Notes under the pieces: generated by a model | Database searches by the model: none | Told to the model about the DNA's origin: nothing | Seen by the model: only the letters and a program-made list of their open reading frames with translations | Shown: positions 19,420 to 33,100 of the stretch, in pieces | Numbering within the stretch: the stretch's first letter is position 1 | How the letters are laid out: every line of letters starts with the position of its first letter | Made by a program: the position numbers and the translations under genes | Origin: Streptomyces corynorhini | Lineage (GTDB): Bacteria > Actinomycetota > Actinomycetes > Streptomycetales > Streptomycetaceae | Length of the DNA stretch: 64,000 nt | Assembly (NCBI RefSeq): GCF_003346515.1 | Contig: NZ_QQNA01000009.1 | Location: forward strand, 1 to 64,000 | Direction: 5' to 3'

Positions 19420-22400
19420 GAGATTCCCAGCTCCTTGTTGACGATGCGGAATATCTCGTCGTCGGTCGCCGACGTCAGAGCGTCATCCGGTTCACCAGCG
19501 GTCGGATCGGGCTGGTCCCACTTCCACAGCAGCGTCCGCAGCCGCGCGACGACACGGCCGCGGGCCTCGTCGCCCGGCCCCATGGCCTCGACCGCCGTCT
19601 CCAGCCGGTCCACCTCGGCGAACACCGCGCCTGACCCGCCCTGGGGGAGGACCTCGGCGCGCAGCTGCCGGGCCAGAGCGACCGGCGTCGCGTGGTCGTA
19701 CACCACGGTGGTCGGCAGGGCGAGGCCGGTGGCCTCGTTGAGCCGGTTGCGCAGGGTCAGCGAGGCCATCGAGTCGAATCCGAGATCCTTGAACGCCGAC
19801 GTGGCGCGGACGGCGTCCCGCGTACGGTGGCCCAGGGCGTCCGCCGCCTGGGCGAGCACCAGGTCCAGGAGCAGCCGCTCCTGCTCGTCCGCCGTCAGGC
19901 GGGTCAGCTCCTCCCGCAGGGAACCGGCCCGTTCCGGTCCGCTCCCGCTCTCCACGCGCAGAGCGCGCCGCGCGTCGGGCAGGTCGTCCAGCAGCGCGCG
20001 CGAGCGCGACATGCTGTACACGGGAGCGAACCGGCTCCAGTCGACGGCGGCGAACGCGGACGTGGTCTCGTCGCGGTCGAGCGTCGCCCGCAGGCCCGCG
20101 AGAGCGGTCTCCGGGGCCATCAGCGGGACGCCGCGCTCGCGCAGCGACTCGCCCGCCCCTTCGGCGCCGGCCATCCCGCCGCCGCCCCAGGCACCCCACG
20201 CCACCGATGTCGCGGCCTGTCCGCCCGCCCGGCGGGCACTGGCCAGGGCGTCCAGGAACGCGTTGGCCGCGGCGTACGCCGCCTGCCCGGTGCTGCCCCA
20301 CACCCCGGCCCCCGAGGAGAAGAGGACGAACGCGTCGGGTGATCTGCCCGGCGCCGATCCGTCGAAGACGGCGTCCAGGTTCCTGGCGCCTTCGAGCTTG
20401 CCGGACATCACCTCGGCGATCTCCGTCAGATCGCAGCGCGCGAGCGGCTTCTCGCCGTGATTCGCGCCCGCCGCGTGCACGACGGTGGTGACCGGCCGCT
20501 CCTCGGGCAGGGCGTCGACGACCCGGCGCAGGTCCTCGCGGTCGGTGAGGTCGCACGCGGCGACGGTCACCTCGCTGCCCATCCCGGTGAGTTCGGCCTC
20601 CAGTGCGGCCACGCCGGGGGCGTCGCGCCCGCGACGGCTGAGCAGCACCAGGTGCGGGACGCCCTGCCCGGCCAGCCAGCGGGCCACATGCGCGCCGAGC
20701 GCGCCCGTTCCCCCGGTCACCAGCGCGGTGCCCGTGGGCTGCCAGGCACGCCGCACCGGTGCCTGCGCCAGCGGGGAGCGCACCAGGCGGCAGCCGTGAA
20801 CTCCGCTCGCGCGCAAAGCCAGTTGGCTCTCCCCGTTCGGGTTCGCGAAGATGCTCACAAGACGGGAGAGTGCCGTCTCGTCCACCTCTCCCGGCAGGTC
20901 GACCAGTCCGCCCCACCGACGCGGCCATTCGAGCGCGGCGACCCGCCCCAGCCCCCACACGGCGGCCTGTGCCGGATTGCGGACCGGCTCGGGACCGACG
21001 GCCACCGCCTGCTGGGTGAGACACCACAGCGGCGCGTCGACTCCGGCGTCGCCCAGCGCCTGCCCCAGCACCACCGTCATCGCGAGCCCGCCGCTCAGCG
21101 CGGGCCCGTCAGGCAACGGCCGTTCGTCCGAGGCCAGTACGGACACCACCGCTCCCACCGGGGGCCCCTCGCCGAGTGCCTCGCGCAGGCGGCGGCCGAG
21201 AAGGGCCCGGTCGGTTCCGGTCCCGGTGTCGACGGTGAGCCGGACGACCTCGGCGGCTCCGGCCCGTCGGCAGGCCGCCGCGGTCTCCGCCGCCGGTCCC
21301 TCCGCGCCCGCCGCCGAGACCACCAGCCACCTGCCGGACAGCGGGGCCGCGCCGGGATCCGGCAGGGCCGCCCAGTCGACGCGGTAGCGGTGCTCGTCCA
21401 CCCGGGCCAGGGACCGTTCGGCGCCGTCCTCGGCCGCCAGCCAGAACCGCTCGCGCTGGAAGGCGTAGGTCGGCAGCGGCACCCACCGCCCGTCGCCGCC
21501 GTCGAGGACACCGGCCCAGTCCACCTCGGTGCCCCGCACATGCAGCCCGCCCAGCGCCGCCAGCAGGGCGGTGCGCTCCGGCCGGTCCCGGTGCGAGGCC
21601 GCGGCGAACACGGCGTCGTCGCCGAGGACACACTCCTGGCCCATCGCCGCGAGCACGGCGTCCGGGCCGAGTTCCAGGAAAGCGGTGACGCCCTCGGCCT
21701 CCAGTGTCCGTACCGCGTCGAGGAACCTGACGGTGTCCCGCGCGTGCCGCGCCCAGTACTCCGGCTCGCACAGCTCCTCCGGCGTCACCACGGCGCCCGT
21801 CAGCGCGGACACCACCGCGATGCGCGGGGCGTTCAGGGACACGCCCCGCACGACCTCGGCGAACTCCGCCACCATCGGGTCCATACGGTGCGAGTGGAAC
21901 GCGTGGCTGACCCGCAGCCGTTTCGTGTTCCGGCCCCGCTCCGAGAAGTACGAGGCCACCTCGCCCACCGCGTCCTCGTCACCGGCGACCACCACGGCGG
22001 ACGGACCGTTCACCGCCGCGAGACCGGCCCGGCCTGCCCGCTCCGCCAGGAGCGGCGCGACCTCCTCCTCGGTGGCCTGCACCGCGGTCATCGCCCCGCC
22101 CTCCGGCAGCGCCCGCATCAGACGTCCACGGGCGGCGACGAGGACGGCCGCGTCCGCGAGGGACAGCACCCCCGCGACATGCGCGGCGGTCAGCTCGCCG
22201 ACGGAATGGCCGGACACGAAATCCGGCCGTACGCCCCAGGACTCCACCAGCCGGTGGAGCGCGACCTCGACCGCGAACAGCGCGGGCTGTGTCATCGCCG
22301 TCCCGTCGAGCAGGCCGTCGGTCCCCGCTGCCCCGAAGACCACGTCGCGCAGCGGCCGGTCGAGATGCCGGTCCAGTGCGGCGCACGCGTCGTCGAAGGC

Positions 22401-24149
22401 CCCGGCGAACACCGGGTACCGCTCGTACAGTTCACGTCCCATGCCGACGCGCTGCGCGCCCTGCCCGGTGAACAGGAACGCGAGAGCGCCCTCGCGGACC
22501 TCGCCGCGCGCCCCCTCGGCGGGCAGCTCCCCGGCGGCGAGCCGACGCAGACCGCGCGCCAGTTCGGCGCGGTCCCCGGCCACGACGACGGCGCGGTGCT
22601 CGAACGCCGAGCGCGTCGTGGCCAGGGAGAACGCGACATCGGTGAGGCGCGGGCCCGGTTCCCCCTCCAGATACCGGAGCAGCCGCTCGGCCTGCTCCCG
22701 CAGCGCGGCCCCGCTCCGGCCCGACACGAGCCACGGCAGCGGGCCCCCGGGCGCGGGCGCGGGCCGCTCCCGGTCGTCCGCCGGGGCCTCCTCCAGGACC
22801 ACATGGGAGTTGGTCCCGCTGATCCCGAAGGAGGACACCCCGGCGCGACGCGGCCGTCCCGGGTCCGGCCACCGCCGGGTCCCGGTCAGCAGCTCCACCG
22901 TCCCGGCCGACCAGTCCACCTGGGTCGACGGCTTGTCGACGTGCAGGGTCCCCGGCAGCACGCCGTGCCGCAGCGCCATCACCATCTTGATCACCCCGGC
23001 GACGCCCGAGGCCGCCTGGGTGTGACCGATGTTCGACTTCACCGAGCCGAGCCAGAGGGGGCGTTCGCGCTCCCCCTCGAAGGCCGCCAGGATCGCCTGG
23101 GCCTCCATCGGGTCGCCGAGCGGCGTTCCGGTGCCGTGTCCCTCGATCACGTCGATGTCCGTGGCCGACAGCGCGGCGTCGTCGAGGGCCTGACGGATCA
23201 CCCGCTGCTGCGCGGGCCCGTTCGGCGCGGTCAGCCCGCTGCTCGCGCCGTCCTGGTTCACCGCGCTGCCCCGCACCACGGCAAGGATGCGACGGCCGCC
23301 GCGCCGCGCGTCGGAGAGCCGCTCCAGCAGCAGCACCCCGGCGCCCTCGCTCCACCCGGCGCCGTCCGCGGAGTCGGCGAAGGACTTGCAGCGGCCGTCC
23401 GGGGCCAGCCCCCGCTGGCGGCTGAACTCCACGAACGTGGACGGGGTCGACATGACCGTCACCCCGCCCGCCAGGGCCAGGGAGCACTCGCCGCGCCGCA
23501 GCGCCTGCACCGCCAGGTGCAGCGCCACGAGCGAGGACGAGCACGCCGTGTCCACCGTGACGGCCGGACCCTCCAGGCCCAGGGTGTACGCGATCCGGCC
23601 GGAGGCGACGCTGCCCGCGCTCCCTGTGCCGAGGTAGCCCTCCACCTCCTCGGTCGGCAGGCCGGGCCGGGCGCCGTAGTCGTGGTACATCACTCCGGCG
23701 AACACGCCCGTCCTGCTGCCCCGCAGGGACAGCGGGTCGATCCCGGCCCGTTCGACCGCCTCCCAGGAGGTCTCCAGCAGCAGCCGCTGCTGGGGGTCCA
23801 TGGCGAGGGCCTCGCGCGGCGAGATACCGAAGAATCCCGCGTCGAACTCCGCTGCGTCGTAGAGGAATCCGCCTTCCCTCGTGTACGAGGTGCCCCGCTG
23901 TTCCGGGTCGGCGGCGAACAGCGACGTCAGATCCCAGCCACGGTCGCCGGGGAACCCCGACACCGCGTCGCCGCCGTCCACCACCAGGTCCCACAACCGC
24001 TCGGGCGAGTTCGCGCCGGCCGGGTACCGGCAGCTCATCGCGACAATGGCCACCGGCTCGACCGCGGCCCGCGCCGCGTTCCTCAGCCTCTCGTTCTCCT
24101 TCAACGAAGCCCGTAGTGCTTCGACAACCGCTTCGGACGATGTGGCCAT
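19416..24149 (-). CDS. Type I PKS, extension module 4 (KS-AT-KR-ACP)
   Basis: A single-module subunit of 1577 residues. Residues 1-30 form the docking coiled coil [20 protein letters not shown], close to that of the module 2 subunit. The KS nucleophile is Cys203. The AT has GHSVG and HAFH (malonyl). There is no DH. The KR has TGGTGALG, lacks the LDD motif and has Trp eight residues before the catalytic Tyr ([11 protein letters not shown]), the A-type pattern; the usual A2 His is Gln, so A1-like. The ACP is GFDSM with Ser1460. It should leave the C7 hydroxyl that the methyltransferase later caps. The ATG at 24149 is chosen over an in-frame ATG 15 bases upstream because GGAGG lies just before it and because the docking helix begins there. 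Confidence 0.95.
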   Translation of the reverse strand: MATSSEAVVEALRASLKENERLRNAARAAVEPVAIVAMSCRYPAGANSPERLWDLVVDGGDAVSGFPGDRGWDLTSLFAADPEQRGTSYTREGGFLYDAAEFDAGFFGISPREALAMDPQQRLLLETSWEAVERAGIDPLSLRGSRTGVFAGVMYHDYGARPGLPTEEVEGYLGTGSAGSVASGRIAYTLGLEGPAVTVDTACSSSLVALHLAVQALRRGECSLALAGGVTVMSTPSTFVEFSRQRGLAPDGRCKSFADSADGAGWSEGAGVLLLERLSDARRGGRRILAVVRGSAVNQDGASSGLTAPNGPAQQRVIRQALDDAALSATDIDVIEGHGTGTPLGDPMEAQAILAAFEGERERPLWLGSVKSNIGHTQAASGVAGVIKMVMALRHGVLPGTLHVDKPSTQVDWSAGTVELLTGTRRWPDPGRPRRAGVSSFGISGTNSHVVLEEAPADDRERPAPAPGGPLPWLVSGRSGAALREQAERLLRYLEGEPGPRLTDVAFSLATTRSAFEHRAVVVAGDRAELARGLRRLAAGELPAEGARGEVREGALAFLFTGQGAQRVGMGRELYERYPVFAGAFDDACAALDRHLDRPLRDVVFGAAGTDGLLDGTAMTQPALFAVEVALHRLVESWGVRPDFVSGHSVGELTAAHVAGVLSLADAAVLVAARGRLMRALPEGGAMTAVQATEEEVAPLLAERAGRAGLAAVNGPSAVVVAGDEDAVGEVASYFSERGRNTKRLRVSHAFHSHRMDPMVAEFAEVVRGVSLNAPRIAVVSALTGAVVTPEELCEPEYWARHARDTVRFLDAVRTLEAEGVTAFLELGPDAVLAAMGQECVLGDDAVFAAASHRDRPERTALLAALGGLHVRGTEVDWAGVLDGGDGRWVPLPTYAFQRERFWLAAEDGAERSLARVDEHRYRVDWAALPDPGAAPLSGRWLVVSAAGAEGPAAETAAACRRAGAAEVVRLTVDTGTGTDRALLGRRLREALGEGPPVGAVVSVLASDERPLPDGPALSGGLAMTVVLGQALGDAGVDAPLWCLTQQAVAVGPEPVRNPAQAAVWGLGRVAALEWPRRWGGLVDLPGEVDETALSRLVSIFANPNGESQLALRASGVHGCRLVRSPLAQAPVRRAWQPTGTALVTGGTGALGAHVARWLAGQGVPHLVLLSRRGRDAPGVAALEAELTGMGSEVTVAACDLTDREDLRRVVDALPEERPVTTVVHAAGANHGEKPLARCDLTEIAEVMSGKLEGARNLDAVFDGSAPGRSPDAFVLFSSGAGVWGSTGQAAYAAANAFLDALASARRAGGQAATSVAWGAWGGGGMAGAEGAGESLRERGVPLMAPETALAGLRATLDRDETTSAFAAVDWSRFAPVYSMSRSRALLDDLPDARRALRVESGSGPERAGSLREELTRLTADEQERLLLDLVLAQAADALGHRTRDAVRATSAFKDLGFDSMASLTLRNRLNEATGLALPTTVVYDHATPVALARQLRAEVLPQGGSGAVFAEVDRLETAVEAMGPGDEARGRVVARLRTLLWKWDQPDPTAGEPDDALTSATDDEIFRIVNKELGIS

Positions 24150-24175
24150 GGCCCCTCCTGCCATCGAATCCAAGA

Positions 24176-27100
24176 TCAGGACTTGTCCCCGCCGAAGGCC
24201 GATCTCACGAGATCGTCGACGTTCATGTCGTCGAAGCCGGGCTGCTCGCCGTCCGTCGTGTCGCGCGGGTCCTCGTCGACACCGGCGAGCCTGAGCAGAT
24301 CCGCCAGCAGGCCGGACTGGCGCAGACGTGCGATCGGAATCGTGGCCAGCGCCTCGCGGAACTCCTGTTCCCGCGCCTCCTGACCGGTGAGCGGCCGGCT
24401 CTCGGGGAAGAGCCGCTCCCGCAGGTAGCGGGCCGTCTCCGCGGGGGTGGGGTGATCGAAGACCAGCGTCGAGGGCAGGCGCAGGCCGGTGGCCGTGCTC
24501 AGCCGGCCGCGCAGCTCGACCGCTGTCAGGGAGTCGAATCCCATCTGGAGGAATCCCCGGCTGTCCTGTACGGCCTCCGCGGAGGCGAGCCCCAGCACGG
24601 TCGCCGCCTGCTCCCGCACCAGCCGCAGGAACGACCGGTCCCGCTCCTCGGGCGGCAGCGCGGCCACCCGCTCCCCGAACGGCTGGACCGGTCCCGACGC
24701 CGTTCCGGAGCCGCCGCGCCGCCGCCCGGCCCTGACCAGGGCGCGCAGCACCGACGGCAGCGGAGCGGCCTCGCTCGCGGCCGAGACCGCCGCGATGTCC
24801 AGCCTCATCGGCACCAGCAGCGCCTCCGGCGCCCGCAGAGCCGCGTCGAACAGCGCCAGACCCTCGTCGGTGGGAAGCCGCCCGACCCCCGACCGCGCCA
24901 TCCGGCGCAGATCCTGGTCCGACAGACCGTCGGTGAGACCACTGCGCCGCTCCCACAGCCCCCACGCCAGGGAGGTGCCGGGCAGACCGGCGGCCCGCCG
25001 GTCGTGCGCGAGGGCGTCCAGGAAGGTGTTCGCCGCCGCGTAGCCGCCCTGTCCCGCGGTGCCCAGCACCCCGGCGGCCGAGGAGAAGAGCACGAAGGCC
25101 GCGAGTCCGGCGTCCCGGGTCAGTTCGTGCAGGTTCAGCGCCCCGTCCACCTTGGGCCGCAGCACCGTGTCCACGCGCTCGGGGGTCAGCGAGGTCAGCA
25201 CCGTGTCGTCCAGCGCCCCGGCGGCGTGCACCACCGCCGTCAGCGGATGCTCCGCCGGGACCCGGCCCAGCAGCGAGGCCAGGGCCTCCCGGTCGGCCAC
25301 GTCACACGCCGCCACCGTGACCCGGGCGCCCAGGGCGACGAGTTCCGCCTCCAGCTCGGCCGCGCCCGCCGCCGCGGGGCCGCCGCGGCTGGTGAGCAGC
25401 AGTCCCCTCACGCCGTGCCGGGCCACCAGATGGCGGGCGAGCAGCGCGCCGAGGCCGCCGGTCCCGCCGGTGATCAGGACGGTGCCCTCGGCGGCGAGCG
25501 GCCGGTCGGCCGCCTCCTGCGGCACGGACGGGACGCGGCTGAGCCGCGGGGCGAGCGCCAGGCCCCGGCGCAGGACGAGTTGGGGTTCGCCGGACGCCAC
25601 GGCCGCCGCCAGCACCCGGCGCGACGCCTCGTCGTCGTCCGTGTCCAGCAGGCAGAACTGCCCCGGATGCTCCGACTGGGCGGAGCGCACCAGTCCCCAC
25701 AGCGGAGCGTGGGTCAGGTCGCGCGGCGCCCCGTCGTCGGCGGTGGCGGCCACGGCGTGGCGGGTGACGAAGACCAGCCGCGAGGCGGCGAACCGCTCGT
25801 CGGCGAGCCAGGCCCGGATCCGCGCCAGCGCGCGGTGGGTGGCCGACCGCACGGATCCGGCCGGATCCGTGCCGTGCCGGGTGCCGCTCGCGAAGGGCAC
25901 CAGGACCACCTCGGGCGGCTCGGCTCCCGAGGCGAGCGCCTCGGCCAGCGCGGCCAGGTCCCCGTACCGCTCGCACCGCACCCCGGTCGCCTGCGGGGCG
26001 CCGCCCAACGGCGCCGCTTCCGGGCCCAGTACGGCCCAGGTCCCCGCGACCGGCGCGGCCGACGCCGGTAGCGCCAGCCGCTCACCGGTGACCCGGAAGA
26101 GCGAACGGTGGTGCCCGCCGCGGGCGTTCTCGATGCCGCCCGGCGATACCGGCCGCACCATCAGCGAATCGACCGAGAGCACCGGAGCGCCGGAGGCGTC
26201 GGTCGCCGTGAGCGACACCGTCCTCGGCCCGGCAGGCGACAGCCGTACCCGTAGCGAAGCGGCCCCCGGGGCGTGCAGGCGCACCCCCTTCCAGGCGTAC
26301 GGCAGCAGCGGTTCGGTGACCTCGCCCACCAGCCCGCCCAGGACGATCGCGTGCAGCGCGGCGTCGAAGAGGGCCGGGTGCACTCCGTAGTGCCGGGCCT
26401 GTTCCGCGTCCGGGAGACTCACCTCGGCGAAGAGGTCCTGACCGTGCCGCAGGACGGTGCGCAGCCCCTGGAAGGCCGGTCCGTAGCCGAGTCCTGCCGC
26501 CGCCAGCGCCGTGTACCCGTCGTCCAGGGCCACCGGTTCCGCGTCCGGGGGCGGCCACGGTGTCGTCGCGTCGCGCGGAGCGTCCGGCGGAGCGGACGGC
26601 CCCGTGCCGAGCACACCCACGGCGTGCCGTGCCCACGGCGCGTCCTCGGGCGCGGCCTCGGGCCGCGAGTGCACCTCGACGGAGCGACGCCCGGCCTCGT
26701 CCCCTTCCTCGACCGTCACGCGCAGCTGTACGCCACCGTCACCGTCGAGGACCAGCGGCTCCAGGAGCGTCAGCTCCTCGACCGTGTCACAGCCGGTCTC
26801 CTCGGCGGCGCGCAGCGCCAGTTCGGCCAGTGCGGTGCCGGGCAGGAGCACCGTGTCCAGCACCGTGTGGTCGGCGAGCCACGGCTGGGCCCGCGTCGAC
26901 AGCCGTCCGGCCAGGATCGTGCCCGCCGAGCCGGGCAGCGCCACCACGGCGCCGAGCAGCGGGTGGTGGGCCGGCCCCAGACCGGCCGAGGCCATGTCCC
27001 CCGGACCGCCGGAGCGCTCCAGCCAGTACCGCTCGCCGCCGAACGGGTAGGTCGGCAGCTCACCGGCGCCGCCGCGCGGCCCCCGGAAGAGCGCCGGCCA

Positions 27101-30100
27101 GTCCACCGGCAGACCACGGGTGTGCAGTTCCGCGGCCGAGGTGAGGAAGCGCCCGAGACCTCCGTCGCCGCGGCGCAGCGAACCGACCGCCTGCCCGTCG
27201 GGCGCGTTCGCGGCCTCCATGGTCTCCTGGATCGCCATGGTCAGCACGGGGTGCGGGCTGGCCTCGACGAAGACGTCGAATCCGCGCTCCAGGAGCAGCC
27301 GGGTGACGCGCTCCAGATGGACGGTCTCGCGGAGGTTGCGGTACCAGTAGTCGGCGTCCAGCGCGGTCGTGTCCAGCTCCGTGCCGGTGACCGTCGAGTA
27401 GAAGGGGACCTCGGCGGGCCGCGGGGCGATCGGCGCCAGCTCCCGCAGCAGCCGCTCCCGTACCCGCTCGACCTGCGGTGAGTGCGAGGCGTAGTCCACC
27501 GGGAGCGTCCTGGTCCGTGTCCCGTCGAGCTTGCAGCGCCTCTCCAGTTCCTGGAGCGCGTCCGGGTCGCCGGAGACGACCGTGGACGAGGCGCCGTTCA
27601 CCGAGGCGACCGACAGCCGGCCTTCCCAGCGTGTCACCAGCCGGGAGATGTCGTCCTCGCCCAGCGCCACGGACATCATGCCGCCCTCGCCGGACATCGC
27701 GGCCAGCGCCTTGCTGCGCAGTGCCACGGTCCTGGCCGCGTCGTCGAGGGACAGGGCCCCGGCCACGCACGCGGCGGCGATCTCCCCCTGGCTGTGACCC
27801 ATCACCGCGTTCGGCCGTACGCCGAGGGACTGCCACAGGGCCGCCAGCGACACCATGACGGAGAACAGGGCGGGCTGGACGACATCCACCCGGTCCAGCG
27901 AGGGAGCGTCGTCGGCCCGCCGCAGCAGAGCCGTCAAGGACCAGTCGACGAAGGGCGCGAGGGCCGCCTCGCACTCCCGTATCCGGGCGGCGAACACCTC
28001 GGATCCGTCGAGGAGTTCCGCGGCCATCCCCGGCCACTGCGAGCCCTGCCCGGAGAAGACGAACACGGTCCTGCCCCGGCCGCGTTCCCGCCCCCGTACG
28101 ACGGAGTCCAGGTCGCGGTCCCCGGCCAGCGCGGTGAGACCGGCCAGCATGGCCTCGGCCCCGTCGCCCAGGATCACGGCACGGTGATCGAGCGTGGCGC
28201 GGGTCGTGGCCAGGGACCGGCCGATCCCCTCCACCTCGAATCCGGGCCTCTCGCGGAGACGGGAGAGCAGCCGGTCCGCCTGGGCGCGCAGCGCCCCGGC
28301 GCTCTTGCCCGACAGCGTCCAGGGCACGACGGGCAGGGGGGCGACCGCGTCCGGCGCCGGGCCGGGCCCGGCGGCCGGGGGCGGCGCCTGCTCGATGATC
28401 ACGTGGGCGTTGGTGCCGCTGATGCCGAAGGACGAGACGGCGGCGCGCCGGGGCTGCCCGGTCTCGGGCCACCGGACGGTCTCGGTCAGCAGGGACAGCC
28501 CGCTGTCCGCCCACTCGATCTCCGGAGTGGGCCGGTCGACGTGCAGGGTGCGGGGGAGTGTTCCGTGCCGCATCGCCGTCACCATCTTGATCACGCCGGC
28601 CATTCCCGCGGCCGCCTGGGTGTGGCCGATGTTGGACTTCACCGAGCCCAGCCGCAGCGGACGGTCCTTCTCCCGATCGCGCCCGTACGTCGCCGCCAGG
28701 GCCTGCGCCTCGATGGGGTCACCGAGCTTGGTGCCCGTGCCGTGCGCCTCCACCACGTCGACGTCGCCGCCCGACAGCCGGGCGTTGGCCAACGCCTGCC
28801 GGATCACCCGCTGCTGGGAAGGGCCGTTGGGCGCGGTCAGGCCGTTGCTGGCTCCGTCGGAGTTGATCGCGGAGCCCCGGACGAGGGCCAGGACGGGGTG
28901 TCCGTTGCGCCGCGCGTCCGACAGACGCTCCAGCAGGATCGTGCCGATGCCCTCACCCCAGCCGGTGCCGTCCGCCGACGCGGCGAACGCCTTGCAGCGG
29001 CCGTCCGGGGACAGCCCGCGCTGACGGCTGAACTCCAGGAAGATGTCGGGCGCGGCCATGACGGCGGCTCCTCCCGCCACGGCGAGCGAGCACTCGCCCT
29101 GCCGCAGGGCCTGCGCCGCCATGTGCAGCGCGACCAAGGAGGAGGAACAGGCGGTGTCGATGGTCACCGCGGGCCCCTCCACGCCGAAGACGTAGGCGAT
29201 CCGGCCGGACATGACACTCGCCGTACTGCCGGTCAGCAGATAGCCGCCCAGATCGTCGGGTGTCTGCCGCGGGTCCGAGGGATAGCCCTGCGAAGCGGCG
29301 CCGATGAACACCCCGACCGAGCTGCCCTTCAGCGACGTCGGGTCGATCTCGGCCCGCTCCAGCACCTCCCAGGAGGTCTCCAGCAGCAGCCGCTGCTGGG
29401 GGTCCATGGCCAGCGCCTCACGCGGACTGATCCCGAACAGCTCCGCGTCGAACCGCGCGGCGTCGTCGAGGAAGCCGCCCACCCGTACGTACGTGGTCCC
29501 CGGCCGGGTCGCGTCCGGGTCGTACAGGCTCTCCACGTCCCAGCCGCGGTCGTCCGGGAACGGGGACACCACGTCGGACTCGTCGATGACGAGCCGCCAC
29601 AGGTCCTCCGGTGTCGCGATGCCCCCGGGATAGCGGCAGCTCATCGACACGATGGCGACGGGATCGTCGTCCACCGGCCGCGCGGCGGGGGTGGCCGCGG
29701 CTCCCGCCTCCACCGGCGCGGCGCCCAGCAGTTCGGTCTCCAGATGCCGGGCCAGCGCCGTGGGCGTCGGGTGGTCGAAGATCAGGGTGGACGAGAGCGG
29801 TGCGCCGACGGCCCCGGCCAGCCGGTTGCGCAGCTCGACCGCGGTCAGCGAGTCGAAACCCAGCTCCTTGAACGTGAGGCCGGAGACGACCGTCGCCCCG
29901 TCGGCGTGGCCCAGTACCGCCGCCGCGTGCGTACGCACCAGGTCGAGGACGATCTCTTCCCGCTCGGCACCGGTACGGGCCGCCAGCCGCTCGCGCAGCG
30001 CCGCGGCCGCCGCGGGCCTCGCCGCACCCCGGCCCGCCCGCCGCTTCGGCGCTCTGACGAGCCCGCGGAGCACGGGCGGCGTCTCCTCGGCCGGTATCCG

Positions 30101-33100
30101 GCGCAGGGCGGATCCGTCGACCCTGGCCGGGATGAGGGCCGCCTCGCCCGAGGCGAGAGCGGCGTCGAAGAGATCCAGGCCCTCCGCGTCCGAGAGGGGC
30201 ACCAGGCCGGTGCGGCCCAGCCGCGCCAGGTCCACGTCGCCCAGCCCGCCGAGCATGCTCCCGGAGTCCGCCCACGGCCCCCAGGCCAGGGACAGTGCGG
30301 GCAGCCCCACGGCCGCGCGGTGAGCGGCCAGGGAGTCCAGGACGGTATTGCCCGCGGCGTAGTTCGCCTGCCCCGCGCCGCCGAGCACACCCGCGGTCGA
30401 GGAGAAGAGGACGAACGCCGACAGATCCGCGTCCCGGGTGAACTCGTCGAGGAGCAGCGCGGCGTCCGCCTTGGGGCGCAGTACGGTGTCCAGCCGCCCG
30501 GGGGTGAGCGCGGCCAGCACGCCGTCGTCGAGCACCCCGGCCGTGTGGACGACGCCGGTCAGCGGATGGGCGGCCGGCACGGAGTCGAGCAGTCGCCGCA
30601 GCGCCGCGCGGTCGGTGACGTCGCAGGCGGCGAGGGTCACGACGGCGCCCCGCGCCGTGAGTTCGGCCACCAGGGCGTCCGCGCCGGGGGCCTCGGCACC
30701 CCGGCGGGCGGCCAGCGTCAGGTGCTTCACACCGTGCCGCTCCACCAGTCGGCGGGCCACGGCGGAGCCGAGGGCCCCGGTGCCGCCCGTGACGAGGACC
30801 GTGCCCTCGGGATCGAGACCGGAGGGCACGGTGAGCACCACCTTGCCGATGTGGCGTGCCTGGCTGACGAACCGGAAGGCCTCGGCCGCGTGGCGCACGT
30901 CCCAGGTGGTCAGCGGCGGCAGGCGCAGCACGTCACGCCCGAACAGGCCGAGCACCTCGTCCAGCATCGTCCGGATGCGGTCGGGCCCGGCGTCGACGAG
31001 GTCGAACGCCCGGTAGGCCGCGCCGTCGTGCTCGGCCGCGACCACCGCGGCGTCCCGTACGTCGGTCTTGCCCATCTCCAGGAACCGGCCGCCGGGGGAC
31101 AGCAGCCGCAGGGACGCGTCGACGAACTCACCGGCCAGCGAGTCGAGGACGACGTCCACGCCCCGCCCCACGCTGGTCCGCCGGAACTTCTCCTCGAACT
31201 CCAGCGTCCTGGAGGAGGCGATGTGCGCCTCGTCCAGGCCCATCGCCCGCAGCGCGCCCCATTTCGCGGGCCCGGCCGTCGCGTACACCTCGGCGCCCAG
31301 ATGCCGGGCCAGCTGGACGGCGGCCGTACCGACGCCGCCGGTCGCGGCGTGCACCAGCACCGACTGGCCGGGCCGCAGATCCGCCAGCTCGGTCAGCGCG
31401 TAGTAGGCGGTCAGGAATACGGCGGGAACGGAGGCCGCCGCCGCGAAGGACCAGCCGTCCGGAACCCGGGCGAGCAGCCGCTCGTCGGTCACGGCCACCG
31501 GACCGATCCCGCCGAAGATCATGCCCAGCACCCGGTCGCCCGGGGCCACCGAGGTGACCCCGGGGCCCACTTCGCCGACGACACCGGCGCCCTCCACACC
31601 GAGCGGACCCGGCTCTCCTGGATACATGCCCAGCGCGTTGAGGGCGTCACGGAAGTTCAGGCCGGCGGCCCGCACCGCCACCCGTACCTGGCCGGGGGCC
31701 AGCGGCCCGGTCGCCTCGGGGTGCGCCGCCAGGGCGAGGTGGTCGAGGGTCCCGCCGCTGCCGACGCCCAGCCGCCAGGCGGGGGTCGAGGGCACCGGCA
31801 GGGCCCGTTCCCGGCGCGGGCGTGTCATCCGGGGCACCCTGAGCGCGCCCGCCCGCACGGCCAGTTGCGGCTCACCGGAGGCGAGGGCCGCGGCGAGCAG
31901 ACGGTAGGAGTCCTCCTCGCCGTCCAGGTCGACCAGGACGAAACGGCCGGGGTTCTCCGACTGGGCGCTGCGCACCAGCCCCCAGACGGCGCTGTGCGCG
32001 AGATCGAGCACGTCCTCCGTGCCCACCGCGACGGCCCGCCGGGTGAGGAGGACCAGCCTGCGGCCGGCGAAGCGTTCGTCGGCCAGCCACGCCTGCACGA
32101 CGCCGAGCACCCGGTGGGCGGCGGCGCGGACCGCGTCGGGGCGGTCGGCGGCCGCGAGCGTGCCCGCGTGGCAGGGGACGAGCACCGCGTCGGGGGCCTC
32201 CTGGCCGGCCGCCGTCGCCCGGCCGAGCGAGTCCAGGTCCCGGTGGACGGCGCGGGGTGCGACGGCGAGACGCGACAGCGGCACGTCGTCCTCGGCGGCC
32301 ACGACCGCCCAGGACGACGGGGCCGTCGTGTCCGCGGCCGCCGGGGCGAGCGTCTCCCAGCTCAGCTGGAAGAGCCGGTCGTGGGCGGCGGATCCGGCCG
32401 CGCCGATCCGGTCGCGACCGGCCGGGCGCAGGACGAGCGCCTCGGCCGACAGCACGGGCTCGCCCGTCTCGTCGGTGGCCATCACCGAGACCGCGTCCTC
32501 ACCGACCGGGGCCAGCCGCACGCGCAGGACCGGCGCGCCGGTGGCGTACCGGGTGACCCCGCGCCAGGCGAAGGGCAGCCGGGCCCGGTCCCAGCCGGGC
32601 AGGACGACATCCAGCGCGACGCCGTGCAGGGCCGAGTCCAGCAGCGCGGGATGCACACCGAAGTCCTCGGCTGCCGCGTCGCCCGGCAGGCACGCCTCCA
32701 CGAACAGTTCGTCACCGCGCCGCCAGGCGGCCCGCAGCCCCTGGAACACCGGCCCGTAGTCCAGGCCCGTCTCCGCCATCAGCGGGTAGAGCCCGCCGAC
32801 GTCCAGCGGCCGGGCGCCGCTCGGCGGCCAGGTGGCCAGGTTCCCGGCCGCGGACGCGGTGGCCGCGGCGAGCACCCCGGTGGCGTGCAGGGTCCACGGT
32901 TCGCCGTCCGCACCGCCGTCCGCACGCGAGTGCAGGTTCAGCGTCCGCTGCCCGGACTCGGCCGCCGCCCCCACGCGCATCTGCAGGGTGACGGCCTCCC
33001 GTTCCGGCAGGACCAGCGGGGTGTGGAACGTCAGCTCCTCCACCCGGTCGAGCCCGACCCGTTCGCCCGCGTGCAGCGCCAGTTCGAGGTAGGCGGTACC